From Rhodococcus sp. HNM0563 (GTDB lineage Bacteria > Actinomycetota > Actinomycetes > Mycobacteriales > Mycobacteriaceae): a stretch of DNA of 64,000 nucleotides. Location: positions 62,001-126,000 of the forward strand of contig NZ_JAASAF010000006.1 of assembly GCF_012726195.1 (NCBI RefSeq). Direction: 5' to 3'. The translations under genes and the position numbers were made by a program. Numbering within the stretch: the stretch's first letter is position 1; every line of letters starts with the position of its first letter. The notes under the pieces are model-generated. The model searched no databases. It had not been told where the DNA came from and saw only the letters and a list, made by a program, of their open reading frames with translations. Below, one piece after another: positions 24,244-33,676 of this stretch.

Positions 24244-27150
24244 CTACCCGGCAGGCTGGAGCTCATCGTAATCTCGACCGTTCGCCGCGTCCGGAAACTG
24301 GTTGAACTGGGGGACCCGATTGGTGGTGGTGGGTGCCGACGGCACGGTGGGGTCGCTGCCGTCCGAGCCGTCACTTCCGGTTTCCTCCTCTTTGGAGGTC
24401 GAAGTGTCGTTCGACGGCCCACGCGGCGGAGTCGTGGTGACCGGCGCCTGCGCCACGCCCGGAATCGGAATCGTCACACCCGGGAAGATCTCCACGTTCT
24501 GCGTCGTGATCTCGGGAACCTCCGACAACGTCGGAATCGTTCGGGACGTCGACGGCTTGTCACTGGTCGGTGGGGCCGTCGTCTTCGCGGACCAGCTCGG
24601 CACACCGGACTCACCGGCGATCTTGCCCGGCTTGGGGAAGGACTCGACATCGGTGCCCTCCAGGGCTCCGTCCATCGTGTCCTTCCAGATGTCCGACGGC
24701 AGGCCGGACCCGTAGATCATGCCGCCCCAGCTGTTCTCGAGTGGCAGTCCCTGCTCGGTACCGACCCACACCGCGGTGGCCAGCGACGGGGTGTAGCCGA
24801 CCATCCACGCGTCCTTGTTCGACCCGGTGTCGCCGAGCTGGGCGGTTCCGGTCTTCGCAGCCGACGGACGACCGCCCGCGAGGGCATGCCCGTTGGAGTA
24901 GGCAGCGATCGGCGTCATGGCCGCGGTGGTGTTGTCGGCCACGGCCTCGTCGACCACCTGTTCACCGCTCGGCGCGCCACGGTCGAGGAGCACCTCCCCG
25001 TCGGAGGTGACGACCTTCTGCACGAAGTGCGGGTCGTAGTGCATACCCGACGCCGCGAGCGTCGCATAGGCCGACGCCATGTCGAGGACTCGCGACTGGT
25101 ACTGACCGAGGACGATGCCGTAGTTCGGTCCCACGCCACCCGGTTCGGTGAGGGTCTCGCCGATACCGGGGAGTTCCTTCGCGACACCGAGCTTGTGAGC
25201 CATATCGGCGATGGCCTGCGGGCCGTCCTCCATGTCGAGCATCATCCGATAGAAACTCGTGTTCAGCGAACGCTTGAGCGCCTCGGCGATCGTGCATTCA
25301 CCGCACTGTTCACCTTCGACATTGCCGATCTTGATGCCGTTGATGGTGAGCGGACCGCTGTCGTACGTCGTCGACAACGGATTGCCCTGATCGAGGTTCG
25401 CAGCCAGACCGAACACCTTGAACGACGAGCCTGTCTGCAGCCCTGCCTGCGCGAAGTCGTAACCGACGCCGCTGTCGCCGCCGTAGTACGCCCGCACCGC
25501 GCCGCTGTGTGGGTCGACGGACACCACCGCGGTACGCAGGTTCTCGTCCTCTCCCTCGAGGTTCGACTGCGCAGCGTCGACCGCGGCGGCCTGCGCGGTG
25601 GTGTCGATCGTCGTGGTGATCTCGAGACCGGCGGTGTTGAGCAGGTTCTCGTCGATCCCTTCGGCGGAGAGTTCTGCCAGAACCTGGTTCTTGATCAGCC
25701 CTTCCGGGCCCATCGACTGGTCGCCGAAGTCGAGCTCGGCGAGCGGAACGTACGCCGGGTACTGCTTCGTCGCACGGTCTTGCGCGTTGAGCGTGCCCGC
25801 GGACACCATGCCGTCGAGCACATAGTTCCAGCGGGCCTCGGCGCCCTCGGGGTTCTGTTCCGGGTCCAGCAGCGACGGCAGCTGGATCGACGACGCGAGG
25901 ACCGCGCCTTCCTCGACTGTCAGATCGCTGACGGGTTTACCGAAGTACGCGGTCGCGGCCGCCGAGATGCCGTACGCACCACGGCCGAAGTAGATGGTGT
26001 TCAGGTAGGCGGACAGGATCTCGTCCTTCGACCACTGGTTGGCCATCTTCACCGACAGGACCAGCTCCTTGGCCTTACGCGTGAGGCTCCGCTCGTCGCC
26101 GACCAGCGCCTTCTTGACGTACTGCTGCGTGATCGTCGAACCACCGCCCGCGCTCTCACGCCCGAGAATGTTGTCGCGGGCGGCACGCGCGAAGCCTGAG
26201 ATCGAGAACCCGGAGTTGCTGTAGAAATCACGGTCCTCGGCCGCGAGCACGGCGTTGCGGACATGCTCGGGGATCTCCTGGAGATCCACCTCGTTGCGGT
26301 TGCCTTCAGGCGGAATGACCTTGGTGATGACGCTCGAGCCGTCGGCGTTGTAGATAGTCGACACCTGGTTGGTGACGAGTTCACCGGGCTTCGGCACGTC
26401 CTGCGCAATGTAGGCGAGCATGAACGTGAGGATGGGAACGAGGATGCCCGCAGCAACCACCACGTAACCGATGCGCCGGATCGTGCGCCACGGCATACGC
26501 CGCTTCCGGCCATCGCCCCCGGATCCATCGCCGGGGCCACCCGTGGGAGGTGTCCCCGCGGGCGGGCCACCGGCGGAACCGGGAGCGGAGGCAGCTGCCC
26601 GCGGCGGGGGCTGCCTGACTGCCGCTTGCTCCTGACTGTTCGGCGCACCGGACTGCATCCGGCGGGTGGGATCGGCAGCGGGGGCACCCCGTCCGGCGGG
26701 GCTTCCCTGTGCACGATCGGTAGGCCCGCCGGGGAACTGCTGCGGTGGACGCTGCTGCTGAGGGACGGGACCCGTGCCGGGGCGCATCGGCTGCCCCGGC
26801 CCCTGGGGCGGAAGTCTCCGCCCCTGCTGGGGCGGCGGCCCACCGCGGCCGGGCAGCGGACCCTGCGGTCCTTGCTGCTGGGGGCCGGCCGGACGAGGGC
26901 CCGGCTGCTGCGGCGGAAGCCCGCCACGCCCGGGCGGTTGCTGCTGCGGACGCCCGTGAGGGGGGAGCGGCGGCCGTGGACCTGGACCCGGAGGTTGCCC
27001 CGACCCCTGCTGACGCGGTGGAGGCGGCAGCGGACGCCCCGGAGCGGACGCACCATCCGGTGTCGGCCGCTGCGGCGGGATACCGCCGGGACCGTTCGGC
27101 TGGGGCGGAACCGCCCGGTTGTCCTCGGGTTCGTTGTCGGTGGAACTCAC
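24244..27150 (-). CDS. ponA1: Bifunctional class A penicillin-binding protein PonA1
   Basis: 968 residues. An unusually long proline/glutamine/glycine-rich cytoplasmic tail (1 to about 215) is followed by a membrane anchor (IGYVVVAAGILVPILTFML, about 228-246). The GT51 transglycosylase domain shows LAAEDRDFYSNSGFS, with the catalytic glutamate, and GGGSTITQQYVK. The transpeptidase domain has TGSSFKVF (SxxK), RSLNTSF (SxN) and KTGTAQ. The C-terminus is an acidic, Ser/Thr/Pro-rich tail. It polymerises and cross-links peptidoglycan. GTG 27150 follows TTTGGAGAAA. Mycobacterial PonA1 is regulated by phosphorylation of its cytoplasmic tail, and this tail is longer. A second, shorter homologue lies at 33651. 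Confidence 0.95.
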   Translation of the reverse strand: MSSTDNEPEDNRAVPPQPNGPGGIPPQRPTPDGASAPGRPLPPPPRQQGSGQPPGPGPRPPLPPHGRPQQQPPGRGGLPPQQPGPRPAGPQQQGPQGPLPGRGGPPPQQGRRLPPQGPGQPMRPGTGPVPQQQRPPQQFPGGPTDRAQGSPAGRGAPAADPTRRMQSGAPNSQEQAAVRQPPPRAAASAPGSAGGPPAGTPPTGGPGDGSGGDGRKRRMPWRTIRRIGYVVVAAGILVPILTFMLAYIAQDVPKPGELVTNQVSTIYNADGSSVITKVIPPEGNRNEVDLQEIPEHVRNAVLAAEDRDFYSNSGFSISGFARAARDNILGRESAGGGSTITQQYVKKALVGDERSLTRKAKELVLSVKMANQWSKDEILSAYLNTIYFGRGAYGISAAATAYFGKPVSDLTVEEGAVLASSIQLPSLLDPEQNPEGAEARWNYVLDGMVSAGTLNAQDRATKQYPAYVPLAELDFGDQSMGPEGLIKNQVLAELSAEGIDENLLNTAGLEITTTIDTTAQAAAVDAAQSNLEGEDENLRTAVVSVDPHSGAVRAYYGGDSGVGYDFAQAGLQTGSSFKVFGLAANLDQGNPLSTTYDSGPLTINGIKIGNVEGEQCGECTIAEALKRSLNTSFYRMMLDMEDGPQAIADMAHKLGVAKELPGIGETLTEPGGVGPNYGIVLGQYQSRVLDMASAYATLAASGMHYDPHFVQKVVTSDGEVLLDRGAPSGEQVVDEAVADNTTAAMTPIAAYSNGHALAGGRPSAAKTGTAQLGDTGSNKDAWMVGYTPSLATAVWVGTEQGLPLENSWGGMIYGSGLPSDIWKDTMDGALEGTDVESFPKPGKIAGESGVPSWSAKTTAPPTSDKPSTSRTIPTLSEVPEITTQNVEIFPGVTIPIPGVAQAPVTTTPPRGPSNDTSTSKEEETGSDGSDGSDPTVPSAPTTTNRVPQFNQFPDAANGRDYDELQPAG

Positions 27151-27294
27151 GTACGTTTCTCCAAATGTCGGCGCGACGCGTTACGCCCGATCCTCGAATC
27201 CGTCCTCGGACAGGGGGTCGACGACTCGGTCGTTCGGTCTTGTGCAGCTGTGTACACCGTCGGGCACGTCGATGTCACGTCGTCCGGCGACCGT

Positions 27295-27717
27295 TCACTC
27301 GCTCGCGGTGCGTCGATTTGCACCCGTCGATCGACGACGGGGCCGCTTCGGCGCGGGTTGCGCACCGAGAACGTACGACTGCACCAGGTGGTTCCAACTG
27401 CAGGTTCGGCAAACTTCGACCACGTGGACGGAGAATTCCTCCTGGCTGGAGGCCAGGCGGGTCAACTCTTCGGGAGTGCGCGCGGAACCGGAAACCGCTC
27501 CGAGCTTGTCGCCGAAGACCCACGAAACGATGGTCAGCTGCTCCCTGCGGCAGATAGGGCACACGACCTCACTGCCCGTGCCGTGGAACTTTGCGGCTCG
27601 CAGCAGGTAAGGGCTTGCATCGCAGACCTCGGCCACGCCGCGTCTCCCCGAGTAGACCTCGGCGAGCAGCGACCGCCGCTGCAACGCGTAGTCCACCACC
27701 TGCCGCTGAGTTTGCAC
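27295..27717 (-). CDS. DUF5318 zinc-ribbon protein (Rv0049-like)
   Basis: 140 residues. C53/C56 (CPIC) and C103/C106 (CRTC) form a zinc-ribbon, and the N-terminal part (QRQVVDYALQRRSLLAEVYSG) is conserved in mycolic-acid actinobacteria. The tail is arginine-rich. The GTG at 27717 (reading VQTQRQVVDY) is chosen because homologues begin there; longer upstream frames are not conserved-looking. It is the neighbour of ponA1 as in M. tuberculosis, about 145 bp upstream and on the same strand. Function is unknown. Confidence 0.82.
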   Translation of the reverse strand: MQTQRQVVDYALQRRSLLAEVYSGRRGVAEVCDASPYLLRAAKFHGTGSEVVCPICRREQLTIVSWVFGDKLGAVSGSARTPEELTRLASSQEEFSVHVVEVCRTCSWNHLVQSYVLGAQPAPKRPRRRSTGANRRTASE

Positions 27718-27813
27718 GGGCTCCAGAGTACGTGCGGCCCAAGTGCAAGTGGCCGCGGAGTGTGCTCGGTCCTGTACACGGCAGACCCATTCCGGACGAA
27801 CTACGCTTCTGCC

Positions 27814-28047
27814 GTGATTCGCCGACGATCGCCTCAGACCCGAGTTCGCGACAGCGACCGTCTTCGCGCACGCACCCGTCTCGATGCTGCCTATGACGAG
27901 GGGCAGTTGACGGCAGAACAACGGCGCGACCTCGTCGCACGCACCGAAACAGCGACAACACTGCCGGAACTCGCCGACCTCGTTCGCGACCTGGAACCGC
28001 CGGTCGAATCCGAGGGTGACGGGGCCGAAAGGCCGCCGGGGGACTGA
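27814..28047 (+). CDS. DUF1707 protein, short form (Rv0048-like position)
   Basis: 77 residues: a DUF1707-type domain (RVRDSDRLRARTRLDAAYDE, GQLTAEQRRDLVARTETA). GTG 27814 is the likely start. The family often carries a membrane helix after this domain. Here the frame stops at TGA 28045, but the -1 frame just after the GGGGG run (28038-28042) encodes LIAPMIAGVAVVAVAVVLWG before a stop at 28113. The anchor may therefore be split off by a frameshift (real, programmed or sequencing error). It is divergent from DUF5318. Confidence 0.65.
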   Translation: MIRRRSPQTRVRDSDRLRARTRLDAAYDEGQLTAEQRRDLVARTETATTLPELADLVRDLEPPVESEGDGAERPPGD

Positions 28048-28217
28048 TCGCCCCGATGATCGCCGGTGTGGCGGTCGTCGCTGTCGCTGTCGTTCTGTGG
28101 GGTGCACTTCTCTGAGGGGCGGGTTGGGGACAGGCGTATGGTTCTATATATCGGTGCGATATAGTTTTGCATCGCATCAGTCGGTTAGGTTCGAACGGAC
28201 GTAGGAGGTGGCCCCCT

Positions 28218-28778
28218 TTGCTCGAACTGGCAATCCTCGGGCTGCTTCTCGAATCGCCCATGCACGGTTACGAGCTCCGCAAGCGATTGACCGGGCTTCT
28301 GGGCGCCTTCCGCGCCTTCTCGTACGGGTCGCTGTATCCGACATTGCGGCGGATGCAGGCCGATGGCCTCATCGCCGAGCAGGATGCCGGAGTCCCCGGG
28401 CCGGTGAAGCGGCGCGCTCGTCGCGTCTACCAGCTGACCCCGGTAGGCCGGGAACGGTTCACCGAGCTGGTGGCCGACACGGGTCCACAGAACTACACCG
28501 ATGACGGATTCGGCGTTCACCTCGCTTTCTTCAGCCGGACTCCCGCGGAAGCGCGGATGCGGATTCTGGAAGGCAGGCGACGCCAGGTCGAGGAACGCCG
28601 GGAAGGCCTCCGCGACGCCATCGGGCGGGCGAGCGGCACATTGGATCGCTACACCCGTCAGCTACACCAACTCGGCCTCGAGTCCAGCGAACGCGAAGTC
28701 CGCTGGCTCAACGAACTCATCGCCGCCGAGCAGTCGTCAGCAGCAAGCAGAAAAGAAGGAGAACCCGACCATGGGTGA
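28218..28778 (+). CDS. PadR-family transcriptional regulator (Rv0047c-like)
   Basis: 186 residues. The winged helix ([20 protein letters not shown], then [18 protein letters not shown]) is followed by the long C-terminal helix used for dimerisation ([17 protein letters not shown]). The TTG at 28218 is chosen because GTAGGAGGTG (28201-28210) is correctly spaced and homologues begin LELAILG. Its stop lies inside the start of ino1 (8-nt overlap), so the regulator and inositol-phosphate synthase are translationally coupled. Control of ino1 and self-control are likely by analogy with mycobacteria. Confidence 0.9.
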   Translation: MLELAILGLLLESPMHGYELRKRLTGLLGAFRAFSYGSLYPTLRRMQADGLIAEQDAGVPGPVKRRARRVYQLTPVGRERFTELVADTGPQNYTDDGFGVHLAFFSRTPAEARMRILEGRRRQVEERREGLRDAIGRASGTLDRYTRQLHQLGLESSEREVRWLNELIAAEQSSAASRKEGEPDHG

Positions 28779-29871
28779 GAACAGCACCTCGGTGCGCGTG
28801 GCCATTGTGGGCGTGGGGAACTGTGCCTCGTCTCTGGTTCAGGGCGTCGAGTACTACAAGGACGCCGACGCCACCTCGACCGTCCCCGGTCTGATGCACG
28901 TCGCATTCGGCAAGTACCACGTGCGCGACGTCAAGTTCGTCGCCGCGTTCGACGTCGATGCCAAGAAGGTCGGGTTCGATCTCTCCGAGGCGATCAACGC
29001 CAGCGAGAACAACACCATCAAGATCACGGACGTGCCGCCGACGGGCGTCTCCGTCCAGCGCGGCCACACCCTCGACGGCATCGGCAAGTACTACTCCGAG
29101 ACCATCGAACTCTCCGACGCCGAGCCCGTCGACGTCGTCCAGGCACTCAAGGACGCCGAGGTCGACGTTCTCGTGTCGTACCTGCCCGTCGGGTCCGACG
29201 AGGCCGACAAGTTCTACGCCCAGTGCTGCATCGACGCCGGCGTGGCGTTCGTCAACGCGCTCCCGGTGTTCATCGCCTCCGACCCGGTGTGGGCCAAGAA
29301 GTTCACCGACGCCGGTGTCCCGATCGTCGGCGACGACATCAAGTCGCAGGTCGGCGCTACCATCACCCACCGCGTGATGGCGAAGCTGTTCGAGGATCGC
29401 GGTGTCGTGCTCGACCGCACCTACCAGCTCAACGTCGGCGGCAACATGGACTTCAAGAACATGCTCGAGCGTGAGCGTCTCGAGTCCAAGAAGGTTTCCA
29501 AGACCCAGGCCGTCACGTCGAACCTCAACGGCCCGCTGGCAGGCAAGGTCCACGACCGCGACGTCCACATCGGCCCGTCCGACTACGTTCAGTGGCTCGA
29601 CGACCGCAAGTGGGCATACGTCCGCCTCGAGGGCCGTGCCTTCGGCGACGCCCCCCTGAACCTCGAGTACAAGCTCGAGGTGTGGGACTCGCCGAACTCC
29701 GCAGGCATCATCATCGACGCGATCCGCGCCGCGAAGATCGCCAAGGACCGCGGCCTCGGTGGCCCGATCCTCCCGGCATCTGCCTACCTGATGAAGTCCC
29801 CGCCGGTCCAGATGGCCGACGACAAGGCTCGTACCGAGCTCGAGGCCTTCATCATCGGCGCCGAGGACTGA
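28771..29871 (+). CDS. ino1: Inositol-3-phosphate synthase
   Basis: 366 residues, matching the mycobacterial enzyme (367). The N-terminal Rossmann motif [17 protein letters not shown] binds NAD. The conserved segments [29 protein letters not shown] and [15 protein letters not shown] line the active site. It converts glucose 6-phosphate to inositol 3-phosphate, the first step toward phosphatidylinositol, PIM/LAM glycolipids and mycothiol. ATG 28771 follows AAGAAGGAGAA and overlaps the PadR stop. A long inverted repeat at 29881 terminates it. Confidence 0.96.
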   Translation: MGENSTSVRVAIVGVGNCASSLVQGVEYYKDADATSTVPGLMHVAFGKYHVRDVKFVAAFDVDAKKVGFDLSEAINASENNTIKITDVPPTGVSVQRGHTLDGIGKYYSETIELSDAEPVDVVQALKDAEVDVLVSYLPVGSDEADKFYAQCCIDAGVAFVNALPVFIASDPVWAKKFTDAGVPIVGDDIKSQVGATITHRVMAKLFEDRGVVLDRTYQLNVGGNMDFKNMLERERLESKKVSKTQAVTSNLNGPLAGKVHDRDVHIGPSDYVQWLDDRKWAYVRLEGRAFGDAPLNLEYKLEVWDSPNSAGIIIDAIRAAKIAKDRGLGGPILPASAYLMKSPPVQMADDKARTELEAFIIGAED

Positions 29872-29880
29872 TCCCCCTTC

Positions 29881-29935
29881 ATGACCGAATGTCACCTTCG
29901 TACACTTCAACTGTATGAAGGTGACATTCGGCCAT
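29881..29935. terminator. Palindromic element copy 1, bidirectional terminator
   Basis: CCGAATGTCACCTTC is mirrored by GAAGGTGACATTCGG around a short loop, giving a stem of about 20 bp with one mismatch. It lies between convergent ino1 and the SDR gene. A near-identical element is at 55424-55478. Confidence 0.8.
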
Positions 29936-29945
29936 TTCGGGGCGG

Positions 29946-30704
29946 TTATGACATTCGCCGTACCACCGACAACGGCAACACCTTCATTGCGTAGGCCAGC
30001 GGGATCCACGGCCACCCCGGCACGTATGCCTTGGCCGGCTCCTTCTCGATCGCCGCAGCCAGTGCACGACAACCGGTTTCGGTGTCGACGATGAACGGGA
30101 CCTTCTTCACCTTCTCATTGATCTCCGAGCGGATGTAGCCGGGAAAGATGGTGCTGACGTCGATCCCGGTGCCCGCCAGGTCCGATCGCATCCCCTCTCC
30201 GAGGGCCGCGACCCCCGCTTTCGACGCGCCGTAGGTCGTCATGTTGCGCGGCATTCCGCGCAGTGCGCTCATCGACGAGATCAGGACGACGTGCCCCGCA
30301 TTGCGCGGGCGCATGAGCTCGAGCGCTGCCTCGCTCTGGGCGAGCGCCCCGAGGAAATTGGTCTGAGCAGTCTGCGCGTTCGCACGGAAGTAGCCCGTGC
30401 CCAACGGCTGCCCTTTGCCGAGACCGGCATTGACGATCACCCGGTCGAGGCCACCGAGTTCCTCGTCGAGCTCCCGGAAGACGGTGAAGACGTCGTCGTG
30501 CCGGTCGACGTCCAGCGCCCGCACCGCGACGGTAATATGCGGATGCTCGGCGAGCAGTTCCGACCGCAGTGCGTCGAGGCGATCCACCCTGCGGGCGGCG
30601 AGCGCGAGATTGCGTCCCCGCGCGGCGAATTCGCGGGCCATTCCCGCGCCGAGTCCGGAACTCGCTCCGGTGATGAGGATGTTGCGTCGCTGTGGCCGGC
30701 TCAT
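29946..30704 (-). CDS. Short-chain dehydrogenase/reductase (SDR)
   Basis: 252 residues, a classical SDR: cofactor motif TGASSGLGAG near the N-terminus, NAG and a serine in ISSMSALRG, and the catalytic TYGASKAG (Y-x3-K). It oxidises or reduces an alcohol/ketone with NAD(P)H. ATG 30704 has AAGGAGG 5 nt upstream and overlaps the stop of the preceding phosphotransferase-like gene (ATGA). Together with the acyl-CoA dehydrogenase at 31790 the operon suggests fatty-acid-like beta-oxidation chemistry. The substrate is unknown. Confidence 0.88.
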   Translation of the reverse strand: MSRPQRRNILITGASSGLGAGMAREFAARGRNLALAARRVDRLDALRSELLAEHPHITVAVRALDVDRHDDVFTVFRELDEELGGLDRVIVNAGLGKGQPLGTGYFRANAQTAQTNFLGALAQSEAALELMRPRNAGHVVLISSMSALRGMPRNMTTYGASKAGVAALGEGMRSDLAGTGIDVSTIFPGYIRSEINEKVKKVPFIVDTETGCRALAAAIEKEPAKAYVPGWPWIPLAYAMKVLPLSVVRRMS

Positions 30705-31774
30705 CGGCCCTCCTTCTCGAGTTGGTCGATGAGTTCGTTGCACCGGGAGTCGAGGTAGCCGACGACAACCCAGAAGTCCTTGAACGCGGGGTTGGTGGTG
30801 TGCCCGTGGTGGTAGCGGTAGTAGATCTGCTGGGCGATCACGGCGAGCCGGAACAGGCCGAAGACCTCGTAGAATCGCCAGTTGTCCACCGGCAGTCCGG
30901 ATTTCCTGGAGTAGTACTCGACTATCTCACGGCGGGTGAGCATACCGGGCAGATCCGACGGCTGCCGCTTGGTGGCGAGCAGCATCGGGTCGTCGTCGGC
31001 CTGCACCCAGTACGCGAGCGACGAGCCCAGATCCATGAGCGGGTCGCCGATCGTCGCAAGTTCCCAGTCGAGCACAGCGACCGGCCGCAGCGGATCGTCC
31101 GCGTCGAGCACCACATTGTCGAGCCGGAAATCTCCGTGCACGACAGTCGACGCGACGTCGGCGGGTTGGGTCTCGTCGAGCCAGCGGGTGACGCGTGCGA
31201 AATCGGGGACGTTGTCGGTCCGGGCCTTCTCGTAGCGCGCGGTCCAGCCCGCGACCTGCCGCGCGACGTACCCGGTGCCGCGGCTGAATTCGTTCAGCCC
31301 GGAGGTCCCGGGGTCGACACCGTGAAGTTCGACGAGCAGGTCGACGATCCGCAGGCACAAGGCACGGGTCTGTTCCGGCGTCAGGTCCAGGGTGGTCTGC
31401 GGGTCGGCCCGCAGGATCGTGCCGGGCACGCGTTCCATCACGTAGAAATCGCTGCCGAGCACCCCATGGTCGGTGCACATGCCGACCATGGCAGGCACGT
31501 GCGGGTAGACCGGTGCGAGCAGCGACTGGATGCGGTACTCGCGCGCCATGTCGTGTCCGGACGACGGCTTCGCCCCGGCCGGCGGACGACGCAGCACGAG
31601 ATCTCGATCCGGATAGCGCAGCAGGTAGGTCAGATTGGACGCGCCACCCGAGAATTGACGCACCTCCGGAAGTCCCGGAATGCCTGCGTGTTCGTCGAGC
31701 CATGCCGCAACGGCCCGGACGTCGAATGCGTCCTCGTCGCGGACCGCTCGCGCGTTGTCAGGAAGTTCACTCAC
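30701..31774 (-). CDS. Phosphotransferase-family (APH/ACAD10-like) protein
   Basis: 357 residues of the aminoglycoside-phosphotransferase-like kinase fold: LVLRRPPAGAK (nucleotide-binding lysine region), VHGDFRLDNVVLD (Brenner-type HGD) and AVLDWELATIGDPLMDLG (DxD-like metal site). This subfamily is commonly paired with acyl-CoA dehydrogenases, as in the fused human ACAD10/ACAD11, where it phosphorylates 4-hydroxy-acyl-CoAs. The pairing here (16 nt after the dehydrogenase, overlapping the SDR start) points to the same chemistry, although the operon is not experimentally defined. It is not an antibiotic-resistance gene on this evidence. Confidence 0.85.
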   Translation of the reverse strand: MSELPDNARAVRDEDAFDVRAVAAWLDEHAGIPGLPEVRQFSGGASNLTYLLRYPDRDLVLRRPPAGAKPSSGHDMAREYRIQSLLAPVYPHVPAMVGMCTDHGVLGSDFYVMERVPGTILRADPQTTLDLTPEQTRALCLRIVDLLVELHGVDPGTSGLNEFSRGTGYVARQVAGWTARYEKARTDNVPDFARVTRWLDETQPADVASTVVHGDFRLDNVVLDADDPLRPVAVLDWELATIGDPLMDLGSSLAYWVQADDDPMLLATKRQPSDLPGMLTRREIVEYYSRKSGLPVDNWRFYEVFGLFRLAVIAQQIYYRYHHGHTTNPAFKDFWVVVGYLDSRCNELIDQLEKEGR

Positions 31775-31789
31775 TCCTGTATCCCCATC

Positions 31790-33016
31790 TCAGTTGTATT
31801 TGCCGAGTTCGAATCGTGCGACGAGGCCTTGATGCACCTCGTCGGGTCCGTCCGCAAGACGCAGTGCCCGCGCTGCCGTCCAGGCACCGGCGAGCGGGAA
31901 GTCGTCGGACAGACCTGCGCCACCGTGGATCTGGATCGCGAAATCGATGATCTGTTGCGCGACCCGCGGCGCGGCGACCTTGATCTCGGAAACCGCGGAT
32001 CGGGCACCCGCCAGACCTTGCGTGTCGAGCAGCCATGCGGCGTGCAGGACGAGTAGTCGAAGCTGGTTGATGGCGATGCGCGCGTCGGCGATGCGTTCGC
32101 GGTTACCGCCGAGGTCGACGATCGGTCTGCCGAAGGCCCTCCGGTCGAGTCCGCGGCGGCACGCGAGTTCGAGTGTGTGCTCGGCAAGCCCGACCAGACG
32201 CATGCAGTGATGGATTCGCCCCGGGCCGAGACGGCCCTGGGCGATCTCGAAACCGCGGCCAGGACCGGCGATCACCGCATCGAGGGGCAGCCGGACGTCG
32301 GTGAACGACACCTCGCCGTGCCCACCGGGTTCGTCGAAGTATCCCATCGTCGGGAGCATGCGCTCGATCGTCACCCCCGGTGTGTCGATCGGGACGAGAA
32401 CCATCGAATGTTGCTGGTACTTGTGCGCGTTCGGGTCGGTCAGGCCCATGAAGATGAGCACCCTGCAGTCGGGGTGCCCGATACCTGTGCTCCACCACTT
32501 TCGTCCGTTCAAGACCACCTCGTCGCCGTCGATGACGGCGGTCGCGGCCATGTTGGTGGCATCCGACGAGGCGACGTCGGGTTCGGTCATGCAGAACGCC
32601 GACCGGATCTCACCGTCGAGCAGGGGACGCAGCCAGCGCTCCTTCTGTTCGGCGCTGCCGTAGTGGTAGAGCACCTCCATGTTCCCGGTGTCGGGCGCAT
32701 CGCAATTGAACACGGCCGACGCGAACATCGACCGGCCCATCTCCTCGGCGAGCGGGGCGTACTCGACGTTGGACAGGCCCGCACCCAGGTCCGGATCGGG
32801 GAGGAAGAGATTCCACAGTCCGGCCTCGCGGGCCTTGCGCTGCAGTTCTCGGAATTCCGGCGCGACGGACCAGCTTCCGGTGGCGTCGCGACGCTGGGCG
32901 AGCCCCTCGCTCCGCCCGGCACGGACCTGCCGTTCGACAGGTTCGACCTCGGCGGCGATGAAGCTGCGCAGACGCTCGAGATAGTCGAGGCTCCGCGCGG
33001 ACTGTCCGAAATCCAT
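31790..33016 (-). CDS. Acyl-CoA dehydrogenase (ACAD11-like)
   Basis: 408 residues. Segments [16 protein letters not shown] and [17 protein letters not shown] bind FAD and substrate. [16 protein letters not shown] is the conserved C-terminal FAD motif, followed by [11 protein letters not shown]. This is the ACAD10/11-like branch that works with the neighbouring phosphotransferase-like protein. ATG 33016 follows GAGGACGGAG. The 45-bp spacer to the divergent TetR gene carries a palindrome that could repress both. It is the first gene of a three-gene operon with the APH-like and SDR genes. Confidence 0.9.
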   Translation of the reverse strand: MDFGQSARSLDYLERLRSFIAAEVEPVERQVRAGRSEGLAQRRDATGSWSVAPEFRELQRKAREAGLWNLFLPDPDLGAGLSNVEYAPLAEEMGRSMFASAVFNCDAPDTGNMEVLYHYGSAEQKERWLRPLLDGEIRSAFCMTEPDVASSDATNMAATAVIDGDEVVLNGRKWWSTGIGHPDCRVLIFMGLTDPNAHKYQQHSMVLVPIDTPGVTIERMLPTMGYFDEPGGHGEVSFTDVRLPLDAVIAGPGRGFEIAQGRLGPGRIHHCMRLVGLAEHTLELACRRGLDRRAFGRPIVDLGGNRERIADARIAINQLRLLVLHAAWLLDTQGLAGARSAVSEIKVAAPRVAQQIIDFAIQIHGGAGLSDDFPLAGAWTAARALRLADGPDEVHQGLVARFELGKYN

Positions 33017-33031
33017 GAAGGCTCCGTCCTC

Positions 33032-33050
33032 AATTGAGCAATGCTCAGTT
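33032..33050. promoter_or_regulatory. Palindromic operator between acyl-CoA dehydrogenase and TetR genes
   Basis: TGAGCA A TGCTCA (33035-33047) is a perfect 6-1-6 palindrome that extends imperfectly to 33032-33050. It sits in the only 45 bp between the two divergent starts, so the TetR protein is the natural binder. Confidence 0.6.
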
Positions 33051-33061
33051 AGGCTAGCGGG

Positions 33062-33676
33062 GTGAGTACTCCCCGACAAGTCCCGGATGTCAGACGCCGG
33101 CTGCCACCCGAAGAGCGTCGACGCCAGCTCGTCGCGGTGGGCCTTCAAGAGTTGTCGAACCGCCCGATCCACGCACTGTCGATCGACCGCGTCGCCGAGA
33201 TCGCCGGTATCTCACGCGGCCTGCTCTTCCGGTACTTCCCCACGAAGCAGGACTTCTACGTGGCGGTCGTGGGCGCCGCGTCCCGCCGTATGCTGCGCGC
33301 GGCCACACCGGACCCGGACGACCCCGACCCGCTTCGGGCGTGCCTGAACGCATTCGTCTCGTTCGTCGACCGACACAGCGACAACTACCAGGCCTTCTTC
33401 CACGGCGGATTCGGTGCCGACCCGCAGATCCTCGAGATCCACGACGAGGTCAGGAACACGATGGTCGGACGAATCCTGACCGCAACAAGAGCAACGCCGA
33501 ATCCGCTCACCACCATGAGACTGCGCGGCTGGTGGTCGATGGTCGAATCACTTGCGGTCGATCGCACCGCCGCCCCGGATACCTCGGTCGACGATGTTGT
33601 CGACTACAGCATCATCGTGCTGCGGGCCGTCGTTCTCGACGACCCCGGCGTCACATCCCCGGGATCTGGATCGTGA
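33062..33676 (+). CDS. TetR-family regulator of the acyl-CoA dehydrogenase operon
   Basis: 204 residues with an N-terminal TetR HTH ([30 protein letters not shown]) and a helical ligand domain. GTG 33062 starts right beside the palindrome. Divergence from the ACAD-APH-SDR operon suggests it is the local repressor, probably sensing an acyl-CoA or related ligand. Its last 26 nt overlap the 3' end of the convergent PBP gene at 33651, an unusually tight arrangement. Confidence 0.88.
   Translation: MSTPRQVPDVRRRLPPEERRRQLVAVGLQELSNRPIHALSIDRVAEIAGISRGLLFRYFPTKQDFYVAVVGAASRRMLRAATPDPDDPDPLRACLNAFVSFVDRHSDNYQAFFHGGFGADPQILEIHDEVRNTMVGRILTATRATPNPLTTMRLRGWWSMVESLAVDRTAAPDTSVDDVVDYSIIVLRAVVLDDPGVTSPGSGS

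Noticed and set aside
23557-26199. An 880-codon open frame on the plus strand
   Set aside because: It is antisense to ponA1 and the GT87 gene. Its composition (Arg/Gly/Val-rich, no motif) is typical of the mirror frame of high-G+C genes.
30701-31774. Aminoglycoside-resistance kinase
   Set aside because: The kinase fold is there, but the coupling to an acyl-CoA dehydrogenase and SDR fits the ACAD10/11-like metabolic subfamily better.
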